27,472 bases of DNA from NCBI GenBank assembly GCA_016987375.1, contig PJRA01000401.1, positions 1,230,670 through 1,258,141 of the forward strand, written 5' to 3'. Source of the stretch: Brachionus koreanus. Its lineage: Eukaryota; Rotifera; Eurotatoria; Ploima; Brachionidae. The notes below the pieces were generated by a model. The model saw only the letters and a program-made list of their open reading frames with translations. It ran no database searches and was not told where the DNA came from. Each line of letters starts with the position of its first letter. Within the stretch, counting starts at the first letter, position 1. Shown here piece after piece: positions 10,601-18,063 of this stretch. Position numbers and translations under genes: made by a program.

Positions 10601-12344
10601 TCTAATAACCTGCTTCTTAAACTTAATATAATTGGAATAACAATAGAAATAGTTGGATATTTAACAGCTGATAGTTCATTTGTTGCGTCATAAAACGCCT
10701 TTAAAACTATTATTGAATCTTTATTTCATTTTGATTCATTATCAAATTTTCATATTTATTATTCAACCTTCTATCTCTTAAAGTATCATTAATAGAGTCT
10801 TTTTGCTTAAAAATTCTACTTAATATTAAAAAAGTTGAGTTCCATCTTGTTTGAATGTCTTGAATTATCTTATTCTGCTTTGAATCACCATTTTTTTGTT
10901 TTTCTTCCAAAATTTCACATGCAACAGTCGATTGATGGAACAAAGATGCAATTTTTCTACTCTTTTCGACCAAGTTAGAGAAGCTTTGCATTAAGTTGAG
11001 CTCAGTTTCGTTCAAAAAGTTCGTCAATCTCTATGTCATTTATTTGATTTTCTGCAGTTGTCTTAGAAAACTTTATTTGAATTTATTTAAAATTCGATTT
11101 TGTTTTTAAATTCAATTTAAGTTCGAATTTCAATTCAAATATAAGTAATTTTCGAATTTAGTTTCAAATATAAAAATTAATCAAATTTAAATTCAAATTT
11201 ATCTAATTTTCAAGTTTTTATTCGAATATATTAATTTTCAAATATTCTTTTCAAATTCTGTAAATATTCTATTTTCGATTTGCTTCTAAAAAAGTAATTC
11301 GATTTCATCACTAGTTTATTTTAATTTTTAATTAATGACAGTATGTGGAAGATATTTTGTAAAGCCGAATGTAAGAATCATTGGTGGCCAAAAGGCCAGA
11401 CCTCACAGTTGGCCATCAACTGTACTTGTCCGCTTCAGATTCACTTTTGAGTATATCCATCAAAAGCAATCTAGAATTACTACCAAAACAGGATTTTGTA
11501 GCGGTAATCTAATTGATCGTAGAACAGTTCTCACTGCAGCTCATTGTTTTTTTAAAAATTTTTCATTTGACATTGATGGTGTTCAACATCAAATTGAAGT
11601 AAAGCCCAATTCATTTAATCCAACATTTGAATCTATGTATACTATTTATCTTGGTTTGGAAACTAATACCGGAATTTATGACAATCAGACAAGTATAAAT
11701 CCAGGAATATCAGTCGCTGTTGATAAATTTATTCTTGTATTATTTTCAAGTATAAAAAAAAATTATTCATGATTTCTTTTTTAAAATTATTTAGCATGAA
11801 AAGTATATAGATGATAAAATTGATTATGATATTGCCATTATAAAACTAAAAAATGAAGTAAAATTTAATCGATTTGTTCAGCCAGCATGTTTGCCTGATC
11901 CAAACAAAAAAATATTTCCAAATCAGGTGAATATTCCGGTGTGGGCCGTCGGCTGGGGTTCTATTTCAATTGATGGAGTTATTCCAAATGTGCTCCACAA
12001 TGTTAAAATGACTCTTTACCATCAATCGAAATGTTATAATGTAATCGGACCAGAAGATATTGATTGGACTAAGCTGTTGTGCGCTGGTGAGTACATGGGA
12101 GGAAAAGATACATGCTTGGGAGATTCGGGCGGGCCTTTATTTGTCAGAGCTAAAGTAAATCGGAGAAACAAATATGTTATTGCTGGTTTAACTTCATCTG
12201 GAATTGGTTGTGGAATAGCCAGATTTCCCGGGTAATTAGAAAAAATTTATTTACAAAGAATAAACTATATGTAATTTTTTTAGAATCTATATCAGAATTA
12301 GCTCTTTTCTATCATGGATAGAATCTCACGCTGAAAATAGATGA
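4636..12344 (+). CDS. Three-domain secreted trypsin-like serine protease (polyserase-like)
   Basis: Ten exons: 4636-4732, 4784-5175, 5226-5647, 7205-7730, 7788-8073, 8132-8276, 8331-8467, 11342-11736, 11795-12231, 12284-12344. They sum to 2898 nt (965 residues) with matching phases throughout. Residues 1-20 are a signal peptide ([20 protein letters not shown]). Three S1 domains start at Ile45, Ile360 and Ile681 after Arg, the usual zymogen cleavage point. Triads are His100/Asp175/Ser269, His415/Asp491/Ser588 and His736/Asp812/Ser911. Each has (K/R)DTC six residues before Ser, giving the Asp189 of trypsin specificity. Exon 4 physically joins the end of domain 1 ([12 protein letters not shown]), a linker and domain 2 in one open frame, so the first fusion is firm. 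Joining domain 3 rests on the GTGAGT donor at 8468 and the KYCD-I-CG junction, mirrored by FCD-V-CG in the 18064-19300 gene. An AATAAA lies at 12386. If the 8468 donor is unused, the protein stops at 8475 with two domains. Confidence 0.82.
5648..7204 (+). other. Long intron 3 of the polyserase-like gene
   Basis: 1557 bp, GT (GTAAAT) to AG (TAAG), phase 2, against 48-58 bp for most introns here. It carries the minus-strand LINE 3'-end relic at about 6360-6650. The rest is AT-rich with no other coding signal that I can read. Its length is partly explained by transposon insertion. Confidence 0.8.
6360..6650 (-). pseudogene. Decayed LINE ORF2 C-terminus (CR1-like)
   Basis: A minus-strand frame from about 6645 down to 6365 reads through [35 protein letters not shown], a TGA, then [20 protein letters not shown] and FKFALDKF. 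This is the characteristic tail of CR1/jockey-type reverse transcriptases (FFxxRVxxxWNxLPxxVV, SVNxFKNRLD). Compare HFFTYRVIMPWNALPQEIV and FKNRLDRY in the intact LINE downstream. It is interrupted by at least one stop, is truncated upstream, and sits antisense inside a host intron. Confidence 0.65.
7259..8390 (+). other. Linker and S1 peptidase domain 2 of the polyserase-like gene
   Basis: A linker ([19 protein letters not shown]) ends in [10 protein letters not shown], then [15 protein letters not shown] starts the domain; IYGG replaces the usual IVGG. The triad lies in [17 protein letters not shown] and [12 protein letters not shown], and PG-IYTKV restores Gly226. Domain 2 differs in exon structure from the others. 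It lacks the phase-1 intron before CG. It has an extra phase-1 58-bp intron (8074-8131) inside [12 protein letters not shown], between the Cys191 region and the Asp189 region. Three complete catalytic residues imply a potentially active protease. Confidence 0.85.
8775..9584 (-). mobile_element. Tc1/mariner-type element, defective, both TIRs present
   Basis: The left end TA|TGAGTGTAGAATAAAAATGG and the right end CCATTTTTTATTCTACACCCGT|TA are inverted repeats of one another with few mismatches. Both abut TA, the mariner target duplication. On the minus strand, frames between them give [10 protein letters not shown] (a catalytic Asp region), then [19 protein letters not shown] and [18 protein letters not shown], and near the left end [13 protein letters not shown]. 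This is a mariner transposase order. There are several stops and shifts, and the part with the YVFWPD motif, present in the 27084 copy, is deleted. Inactive, but its ends are well defined. Confidence 0.75.
10335..11027 (-). pseudogene. hAT-family transposase relic (ZBED-like core)
   Basis: The minus strand reads [20 protein letters not shown], then [18 protein letters not shown]. After a frameshift near 10720 it reads [20 protein letters not shown], then [15 protein letters not shown]. After a second shift in an A run near 10440 it reads [18 protein letters not shown]. These blocks in this order are the central RNase-H-like part of hAT transposases (HxSxxATEKL, QDxxTRWNSTxxML, YPTISLVLPII, ATxLDPRFK). 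The BED zinc finger and the C-terminal dimerisation domain are absent. Dead fragment, antisense to the host gene in its long intron. Confidence 0.75.
11342..12344 (+). other. S1 peptidase domain 3 of the polyserase-like gene
   Basis: [26 protein letters not shown] opens the domain. The triad is in [16 protein letters not shown] and [26 protein letters not shown] closes it, then a short tail ESHAENR and TGA at 12342-12344. Introns 11737-11794 (phase 0, before the His of HEKY) and 12232-12283 (phase 2, inside the Gly226 codon) match domain 1. No signal-peptide exon is visible just upstream, supporting its reading as part of the larger gene. If transcribed alone, it would need an unseen first exon in 8476-11341. 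Confidence 0.85.
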
Positions 12345-12526
12345 CAATATTTTTTTAAAATGAAAAATCAGAAAACTTTATTAAAAATAAAATCGATATT
12401 TTAATCAATATTTTTAGAATTGCTTTTTGCCTTTTAGATTTTTAAATTTTTATTTTTTTATTGTTTTATAAGATTAAATTAAAATTTAAAAAAAAAACTT
12501 CAAAAATTCTCTGCTCTCAGTTCAAT

Positions 12527-12577
12527 TCAGAGTTGTTTAAAAGTCACAAGTCTTAAGTCAAGTCAAAGTCATGACTT
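12527..12577 (+). repeat. AAGTC-rich dispersed repeat, copy 1
   Basis: TCAGAGTTGTTTAAAAGTCA followed by AAGTCAAGTCAAAGTC. The same start (TCAGAGTTGTTCAAAAGTCA) and the same AAGTC words occur at 25511-25580 in the same orientation, too long a match for chance even in AT-rich DNA. Function and family unknown. Confidence 0.55.
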
Positions 12578-12667
12578 AGCACTTTATACAGAACCATAAT
12601 TGCGCAACTAAAAAAAAATTATTTATTTTTTAATTCTAAGCTGAAGCCGATCGCCGACCACTTGCTC

Positions 12668-12704
12668 AAATATAGTGATCCGTCAAATAAGGGTCACTAT
12701 ATTT
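12668..12704. repeat. Inverted repeat / hairpin
   Basis: Arms AAATATAGTGATCC (12668-12681) and GGGTCACTATATTT (12691-12704) are reverse complements except for one base, with a 9-base loop. It lies about 320 bases past the polyserase poly(A) signal. No T-run or element boundary explains it. Confidence 0.6.
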
Positions 12705-12909
12705 AAAATTTTTAATTAAAAAATTCAAGAAAGTTCAGTAAAGTTAGTTTAAATTATACAAAAATTATTAACTTTCAAATAAAAATAAGAAACACAATAT
12801 CAAAAGATTTAAGTTGTACTATGTTACATAATTTTTCTAGAATTTTGTAAAAAAAAAAGAAATTAAAATAAAAAAAACAACATTTTCAAAATTCAAATGA
12901 ACCCTATTT

Positions 12910-13308
12910 CTAAGTTATTTCAGTTTGAGTAACTAATTTTGATGCATGGTTACCAATTAAAATATTTTTTATGTTGTTCAACGTGATTTCAAATTCTTTT
13001 CTATTATCATTTGTACTCTTTGAAATCTTACTGATAATTGTTTTTGTCTTATTAATCAAGCGTTCATTAGAGTCTATTTGAAGATTTAATTTTCCCAGTC
13101 GTTTTTCAAAAGAATTTAAACGATTTTGAATATAGTTTTCGATGAAATTCCTAATAATTAAGTCGGTGTCTTCGTTAAAACTCTTATTGAGTCCTAGAGT
13201 TGTTTTGTTTTGTTTTCGAATTGATTTTATTTGCTCTGATTTCAAATCTTTCTGAAAATTGAATTCCGGCTTTGGAGTATTGTAAGATTTCATTTCGCTT
13301 TGTTCCAT
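12910..13308 (-). CDS. Hypothetical coiled-coil protein, 132 residues
   Basis: Single open frame ATG to TAA. The sequence is Lys/Asn/Ile-rich and soluble, with no signal peptide or membrane segment. Residues about 45-118 have hydrophobic residues at helical spacing (IIRNFIENYIQNRLNSFEKR, LINKTKTIISKI, FEITLNNIKNIL), so one or two amphipathic helices or a coiled coil are likely. I do not recognise the family. Frame length well above that of random ORFs in such AT-rich DNA supports a real or recently real gene. A LINE inserted less than 200 bases upstream of its ATG may have separated it from its promoter or other exons. Confidence 0.45.
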   Translation of the reverse strand: MEQSEMKSYNTPKPEFNFQKDLKSEQIKSIRKQNKTTLGLNKSFNEDTDLIIRNFIENYIQNRLNSFEKRLGKLNLQIDSNERLINKTKTIISKISKSTNDNRKEFEITLNNIKNILIGNHASKLVTQTEIT

Positions 13309-13500
13309 GACCGGATTAAAAATCGTTGAAATGTTTGATATAGTTGTAAAAAAAATTTATATAGTTTTTCCTTTTTGTACTTTAATTTTTATACTAAGAT
13401 TTTCATTTTTTCATTTTTGCTCAATTTTGCTAAAGAAATATTTTGCTAAAGAAATTTGAAATAAATTATTATTCAAAAAAAATCAAATAAGCACGCAGCA

Positions 13501-14379
13501 ATGCATACAGAAGATGAGGAACCCCGCACTTTTACCAATGGGGTGGAAAATATAAAAAAATGTTTTCCCTCTTCTTGGCAGCCAGAGTTGAAAAAAAACC
13601 TAGGCGAGTTTTTCACCACCATCTGTGTCGAGGTCAATGCATTAAGGTCCGAACTGAGACAAGCAAAAGCAGAAATTGACGCATTGAAAAAGGAAAAAAA
13701 ATCATTCAGTAGCTTATTCCAGGCGTCAACTAATGGGTCTAAGGAAGATAAACAGGAAGCTAAGGTCCAAAAAGCCAATGTATTGTCAATCTTTACAGAT
13801 GAAATCAAGGAGCAAGAAAGAGTAAGTAAAAACATTACTATTAGAGGGGTTGAAGTGTACAAAGGTGAGAGTAGGGAAGTGTTACAAAAAGAAGAAGAGA
13901 AAGTAGATGAGATCCTTGATGCAATTGGCATCAGGGACCTGAACATCAAGGGTAAAACCCGTAGAATCACCAAATTTGACAAAAAAAGTAGTACAAGAGT
14001 CCCAGTGGACACAATCCATGTCCAACTGAATAATAAAGAGGAGCAACTGAGAGTACTGGAAGCATCAAGGAAACTGGTAAAGAGCCCGGTGTTCAAGGAC
14101 ATATTCATCAACAAAGAGCTAACCTTAAATGAGAGTCAGAGAGAATACCAACTGAGACAAGAAAAAAGAGAGCGCACATCTAAGCTGGAATGGTTGGCTA
14201 GTGATGGCAGACGATTTGGATATAACGGTAAATCAGCGTTCACATGGTGCATAAAGTTCACTAACGGTCACAGACAAGTTTCTGAATTCTGGCACAATGC
14301 GGAGGAAACAGAGAGACTCAGAAGGGAAGCAACAAAGTCACCTAATTCTGCAGGGAGTATAGGTGGTAATGTAGACTGA
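13501..14379 (+). CDS. LINE ORF1: RNA-binding coiled-coil protein
   Basis: 292 residues. Residues about 35-75 form a charged coiled coil (VEVNALRSELRQAKAEIDAL then KKEKKS), likely for multimer formation. Residues about 105-235 fit the RRM-like and C-terminal layout of non-LTR ORF1 proteins: NITIRGVEVYKGES, VDEILDAIGI, then basic TRRITKFDKKSSTRVP, VQLNNKEEQLRVLEASRKL, IFINKELTLNESQREYQLRQ. No CCHC zinc knuckle is visible. Expected role: binding element RNA to form the transposition particle. It ends at TGA 14377-14379, followed in the same frame by ORF2 coding sequence. Confidence 0.8.
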   Translation: MHTEDEEPRTFTNGVENIKKCFPSSWQPELKKNLGEFFTTICVEVNALRSELRQAKAEIDALKKEKKSFSSLFQASTNGSKEDKQEAKVQKANVLSIFTDEIKEQERVSKNITIRGVEVYKGESREVLQKEEEKVDEILDAIGIRDLNIKGKTRRITKFDKKSSTRVPVDTIHVQLNNKEEQLRVLEASRKLVKSPVFKDIFINKELTLNESQREYQLRQEKRERTSKLEWLASDGRRFGYNGKSAFTWCIKFTNGHRQVSEFWHNAEETERLRREATKSPNSAGSIGGNVD

Positions 14380-17300
14380 AATATCAAGGACCCCCTTGAA
14401 ACGCCTGTGACACTGTTATCGGAAAGGGGCCGATCATCTGTGGGTGCGAACCACCAGAGCCAACTTAGGCAGTGTCACTCAACTGAGGAAGAGGACTTGA
14501 CAAATCCATTGGAAGCGATGGATAGCCAGCCACTTGCCACATTGTTATCAGAATTGGGCCGATCATCTGTGAGTGTGAATTCACGTAATCAACTTAGGCA
14601 GTTTCAGTCAACTGCGGAAGAGAAAATTTCAAACTATCCAAAATCTATATCAAAAGGTATTACAAAATTGAGATTTCTGTACACTAATGCCACATCACTT
14701 GTCAACAAATGGGATGAGTTCAAGGCCCTTATCCACTCTGCTGCAATGCCGCACATCATATTGATTACCGAAACCTGGTTCAACGACAAATCATTAGTGG
14801 GTTTAGACGGGTACAACCATTTTATCAAGAACCGCCTGGTCAGTCACGGAGGCGTAGCCATTTACGTTAGGAAGGATGTGGAAGCCATAGAGGAACTGGA
14901 GTTGCCCAATGACGGCGAAATGATATGGTGCAATGTTACCCTGAACAATGACTCCCTTGTTGTTGGCTGCATCTACAGACCACCACAATCATTTCACGAC
15001 TCTAACCGAGCTATTCTTAAAGCCATTGCAAAGGCAAAAATCGTGACAGACAGAAGAAATTCAGGACTGGTAATAGCTGGTGACTTTAACCACCCAGATA
15101 TTAAATGGACCGATCTTGGTGCCACATTCGGAGCAAAAAAAGGCCGCAGATCAAGCATAGAAATGGTAAATTGTCTCCTTGGGTACGAACTCTTTCAATT
15201 AGTGAATCAACCTACCTTTGGAAACAACGTACTGGACCTTATCATCTCTAACGATCCTAGACGAGTCTACCAGATAATTCATGGCCCACCGATATCTTCG
15301 TCTAAGAAAAACCGTCTGCACTGCACCTTGAGCTGGGATTACCAACTAAAATCGAAAAATCACAGGTGGACAGGACTAGCCAAGAGGAACTTCAACAAAG
15401 GGAACTATGAGCAGTTTACGACAATCATGTCATCTCTGTCTCTCTTAGATAATGACCCAAATGCAGCGTTCACTTCACTTTTGGAGAAATATCAACATGC
15501 ACTGAACACCAGCATCCCTATCATCGAACCTTGCTCAACAAGGAAACTAAAACCGAAGTGGCTAAGCAAAGAGATCAAACGCATGGCAAAAATTAAGTTT
15601 GCATTATTCTGTCGTATCAGAGCTTGTAACTCCTGTGATAGCGTTAGGAAGGAGTATAAAAAGGTATGCAAAGATATGAAACAAGCAGTCAAGTTGGCGC
15701 GCCTCAATTTTGAATCCAACCTCGCATCGAATTGTAAAAAAGAACCCAAGCTACTTTACAGCTACATTAATAACCAGAAAATTTGCAAGGAGTCAATTAG
15801 AATGATGGAGATGCCTGATGGCACGATCACAACAGCAACCGACTCCATAGTGAACATTCTAAATGACCAGTTTTGCATGGTTTTTAATACTCCATCAGAG
15901 GCATACCGAGATGACTCGGGATCCAGACATTATAACATAAGAGTCAAATGCTCAGTCAAACCAGAAGAATTGTTCACAGTAAATAAGGTAATGAATGTAC
16001 TATCTAAACTAAACACCAGAAAAACCGTTGGTCCGGATGGCATTCATCCATTGGTACTAAAAAGATGCTCGGAAACTTTCGGCCCATTACTAAATACAAT
16101 ATTCAGGAGCTCGTTCAAAAGTGGAATTGTACCAGAAACTTGGAAAAATGCGAACATCACTCCTGTTTTCAAGAAGGGCGACAAGACTGATCCAGCAAAC
16201 TACCGACCAATTTCTCTCACAGCTATCCCTTGCAAGATTATGGAAAGAATGATCCGAGATGTGATGATGGAACATCTAAATAATAACGACTTAATCACCA
16301 AGGAGCAACATGGTTTTGTGCGGAACAAGTCTTGTATCACGAATCTCCTGGAAACAATGGACACTATAACGAATGCCTTTAATAAAGGCCATCAAACCTT
16401 AGTTGTTTTTTTAGATTTTCAGAAGGCCTTTGATAAAGTGTGTCATGAGTCACTCTATTTCAAGCTGAAGCAACTTGGGTTTTGCCAAGAACTAATGAAC
16501 TGGATAAAAAGTTACCTAAGCGATCGGAAGCAACGAGTTGTGATTGGTGACAGCTACTCGGAATGGAAACCTGTAACAAGTGGAGTTCCTCAAGGAAGCG
16601 TCCTCGGACCACTCCTCTTCGTCATCTTCATAAATGACATGCCGACAGTTGTTAATAACATTATCAAGCTTTTTGCAGATGACAGCAAACTTATTGGGGT
16701 TATAAAGAATAGCGACGACCTCGAGCTTGTCCAGAAAGACCTGGACGCCCTTGTCAACTGGGCCAAGGAATGGCGTATGTTGTTCCACCCAGACAAATGC
16801 AAAGTCATGGAAATAAGTAAGAAAAGCTGTTCTAGACCACAACTAACCATGGAAAAAACAGATTCCTCAAATAGACATGTTCTTGAATATACCTTATTGG
16901 AACGTGACCTTGGTATTATGATATCTTCTAATTTGAAATCCGAGAATCAGATATCGAATGCGGTGGCAAAAGCAACAATTGCACTTAGTATCCTAAAGAC
17001 GACGTTTAAATGCTGGACACCTACAATCTTCAAATCTCTCTACATCACCTTTGTCCGCCCAAATCTAGAATACGCTGCTGTCGCCTGGTCACCACATTTA
17101 AGAAGAGACATTACAGCAATAGAGAATGTCCAAAGGAGAGCAACCAAATTGGTCAAACAGTTCAAAAACCTTGACTACAGGGAGAGACTGGTGAAACTAA
17201 ATCTGACCTCTCTGGAGGACAGGAGGACTAGGGGTGATCTCATTCAATTCTTTAAATGTTACACAGGCACCAACATTGTAAACTGGCACATAGCCCCGTC

Positions 17301-17553
17301 TCTCAAAGTCCAAGGTAGAACAAGAAGAAGCTCCAACCAGCACAGTTTTGTCTGACCTCTCCCAGCCACCTGTCAACTGAGAGAGCACTTTTTCACTTAT
17401 AGAGTGATTATGCCATGGAACGCCCTACCGCAAGAGATCGTTCAATCCCTATCCGTCAACCAATTCAAAAATAGACTAGATAGATACAGACGTAAGGAAA
17501 AACCTACCATAGATGAATTCCAAAGACTCTGTAGAATCGACACGAGGGAATAG
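14380..17553 (+). CDS. LINE ORF2: endonuclease/reverse transcriptase with one in-frame TGA
   Basis: The open frame runs from the ORF1 TGA; the first ATG is at 14518. Domains: a repeated N-terminal leader; an EEP endonuclease starting LRFLYTNATSLVNKW, with ITETWF, YRPP and IAGDFNHPDIKW; a reverse transcriptase with NYRPISLTAIPCKIMER, EQHGFVRNKSC, VFLDFQKAFDKVCHE, GVPQGSVLGPLLF and the catalytic FADD at 16672-16683; then a CR1-type tail (IENVQRRATKL, DYRERLVKLNLTSLEDRR). TGA at 17353-17355 stops the frame, but the same frame continues with HFFTYRVIMPWNALPQEIV and FKNRLDRYRR to TAG at 17551. The stop therefore looks like a recent nonsense change, perhaps CGA to TGA. The endonuclease SDH box reads RLHC, so its Asp is missing. 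Probably not autonomous as it stands. Confidence 0.88.
14392..14649 (+). repeat. Tandem direct repeat at the start of LINE ORF2
   Basis: Two in-frame units, offset by 129 bases (43 codons). Unit 1 encodes TLLSERGRSSVGANHQSQLR followed by QCHSTEEED. Unit 2 encodes TLLSELGRSSVSVNSRNQLR followed by QFQSTAEEK. The units are diverged but aligned without gaps over about 30 codons. The leader lies before the endonuclease and is of unknown role. Confidence 0.75.
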
Positions 17554-17705
17554 TGACAAAATAAAAAAACAATCTTCAATGTGATGAAGATAGATTTGGA
17601 GAAGTCACTTGCTCCAATCAAAGTGTATATACTACAGTTACCATAGATAGGATCCTACTGTTTCCTATCTTCGCAAGTCTAGCTTGCTAGCTTGTTGTAA
17701 CTCAT

Positions 17706-17732
17706 ATTATTATTATTATTATTATTATTTAT
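17706..17732 (+). repeat. ATT microsatellite at the LINE 3' end
   Basis: About eight tandem ATT/TTA units directly follow the LINE 3' UTR. Short tandem repeats of this kind end CR1-like elements and are thought to form during target-primed reverse transcription. It marks the right boundary of the insertion. Confidence 0.8.
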
Positions 17733-18063
17733 TTTACTTGAATTAAAAATTTGATTTTTATTTAGCCTCAATGATTAATTAGTTAGTTCTACATTTTTGT
17801 CAAATTACTTTTGTTTGAATTTCCTGAAAAGAATTTTAGTTAAAATGACCGATCAAGCTTGACTTCTATTAAATATAAAAGATCATTTTCTAAAAATTTT
17901 ATTTAATAATGAATTCGATTGAATCAGAATTTGCTCTTACATTTAGCCATCATTAGAAGATTTTATTTTTAAAAATTTAAATAAAAATTATTTCAACAAA
18001 AAAAATATCTACAATATTCATTAGACTATTTACTAAAGCTTAGATTATTTAAAAAAAAACATC
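17733..18063. other. AT-rich gap between LINE and S1 protease gene
   Basis: No coding signal. It includes the likely 3' UTR of the minus-strand S1 protease, with AATAAA on the minus strand about 100 bases past its stop. Confidence 0.5.

Larger units (their letters stand above)
8468..11341 (+). other. Proposed long intron 7 of the polyserase-like gene
   Basis: 2874 bp from GTGAGT, the best donor in the gene, to an acceptor TGACAG, phase 1. It holds a mariner copy (8775-9584) and an antisense hAT relic (about 10335-11030). The stretch at 9585-10334 is AT-rich with nothing recognised. The last 250 bases (11050-11300) are a degenerate array of TTCAAAT/TTCGAAT-like words. If not spliced, translation stops at TAA 8473-8475. 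Confidence 0.65.
12345..12909. other. Intergenic, with repeat and hairpin
   Basis: No gene. It contains the polyserase poly(A) signal (AATAAA at 12386-12391), one copy of an AAGTC-rich dispersed repeat (12527-12577) and a strong hairpin at 12668-12704. The remainder is A/T runs. Confidence 0.6.
13501..17732 (+). mobile_element. CR1/jockey-like non-LTR retrotransposon, nearly full length
   Basis: ORF1, ORF2 and a short 3' UTR ending in an ATT microsatellite (about 17706-17732), typical of CR1-like elements. The coding part is clearly less AT-rich than its surroundings, which suggests a recent insertion. The frame of ORF1 continues through ORF2 to TAG 17551-17553 and is broken only by TGA at 14377-14379 and 17353-17355. 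The 3' UTR holds a small stem (CAAGTCTAG with CTAGCTTG, about 17675-17695) before the microsatellite. I cannot fix the 5' end or a target-site duplication; the ORF1 ATG is used as the minimal left limit. Confidence 0.88.

Noticed and set aside
13473..14114. Long minus-strand frame (213 codons) opposite LINE ORF1
   Set aside because: It is the antisense shadow of ORF1; its low-complexity Ser/Leu/Phe content mirrors Lys/Glu codons, and it has no family features. The same holds for the shorter minus-strand frames at 14634-17388.
13300..17780. Target-site duplication of the LINE
   Set aside because: I compared sequence after the ATT microsatellite with sequence before ORF1 and found no convincing match; the 5' end remains undefined.
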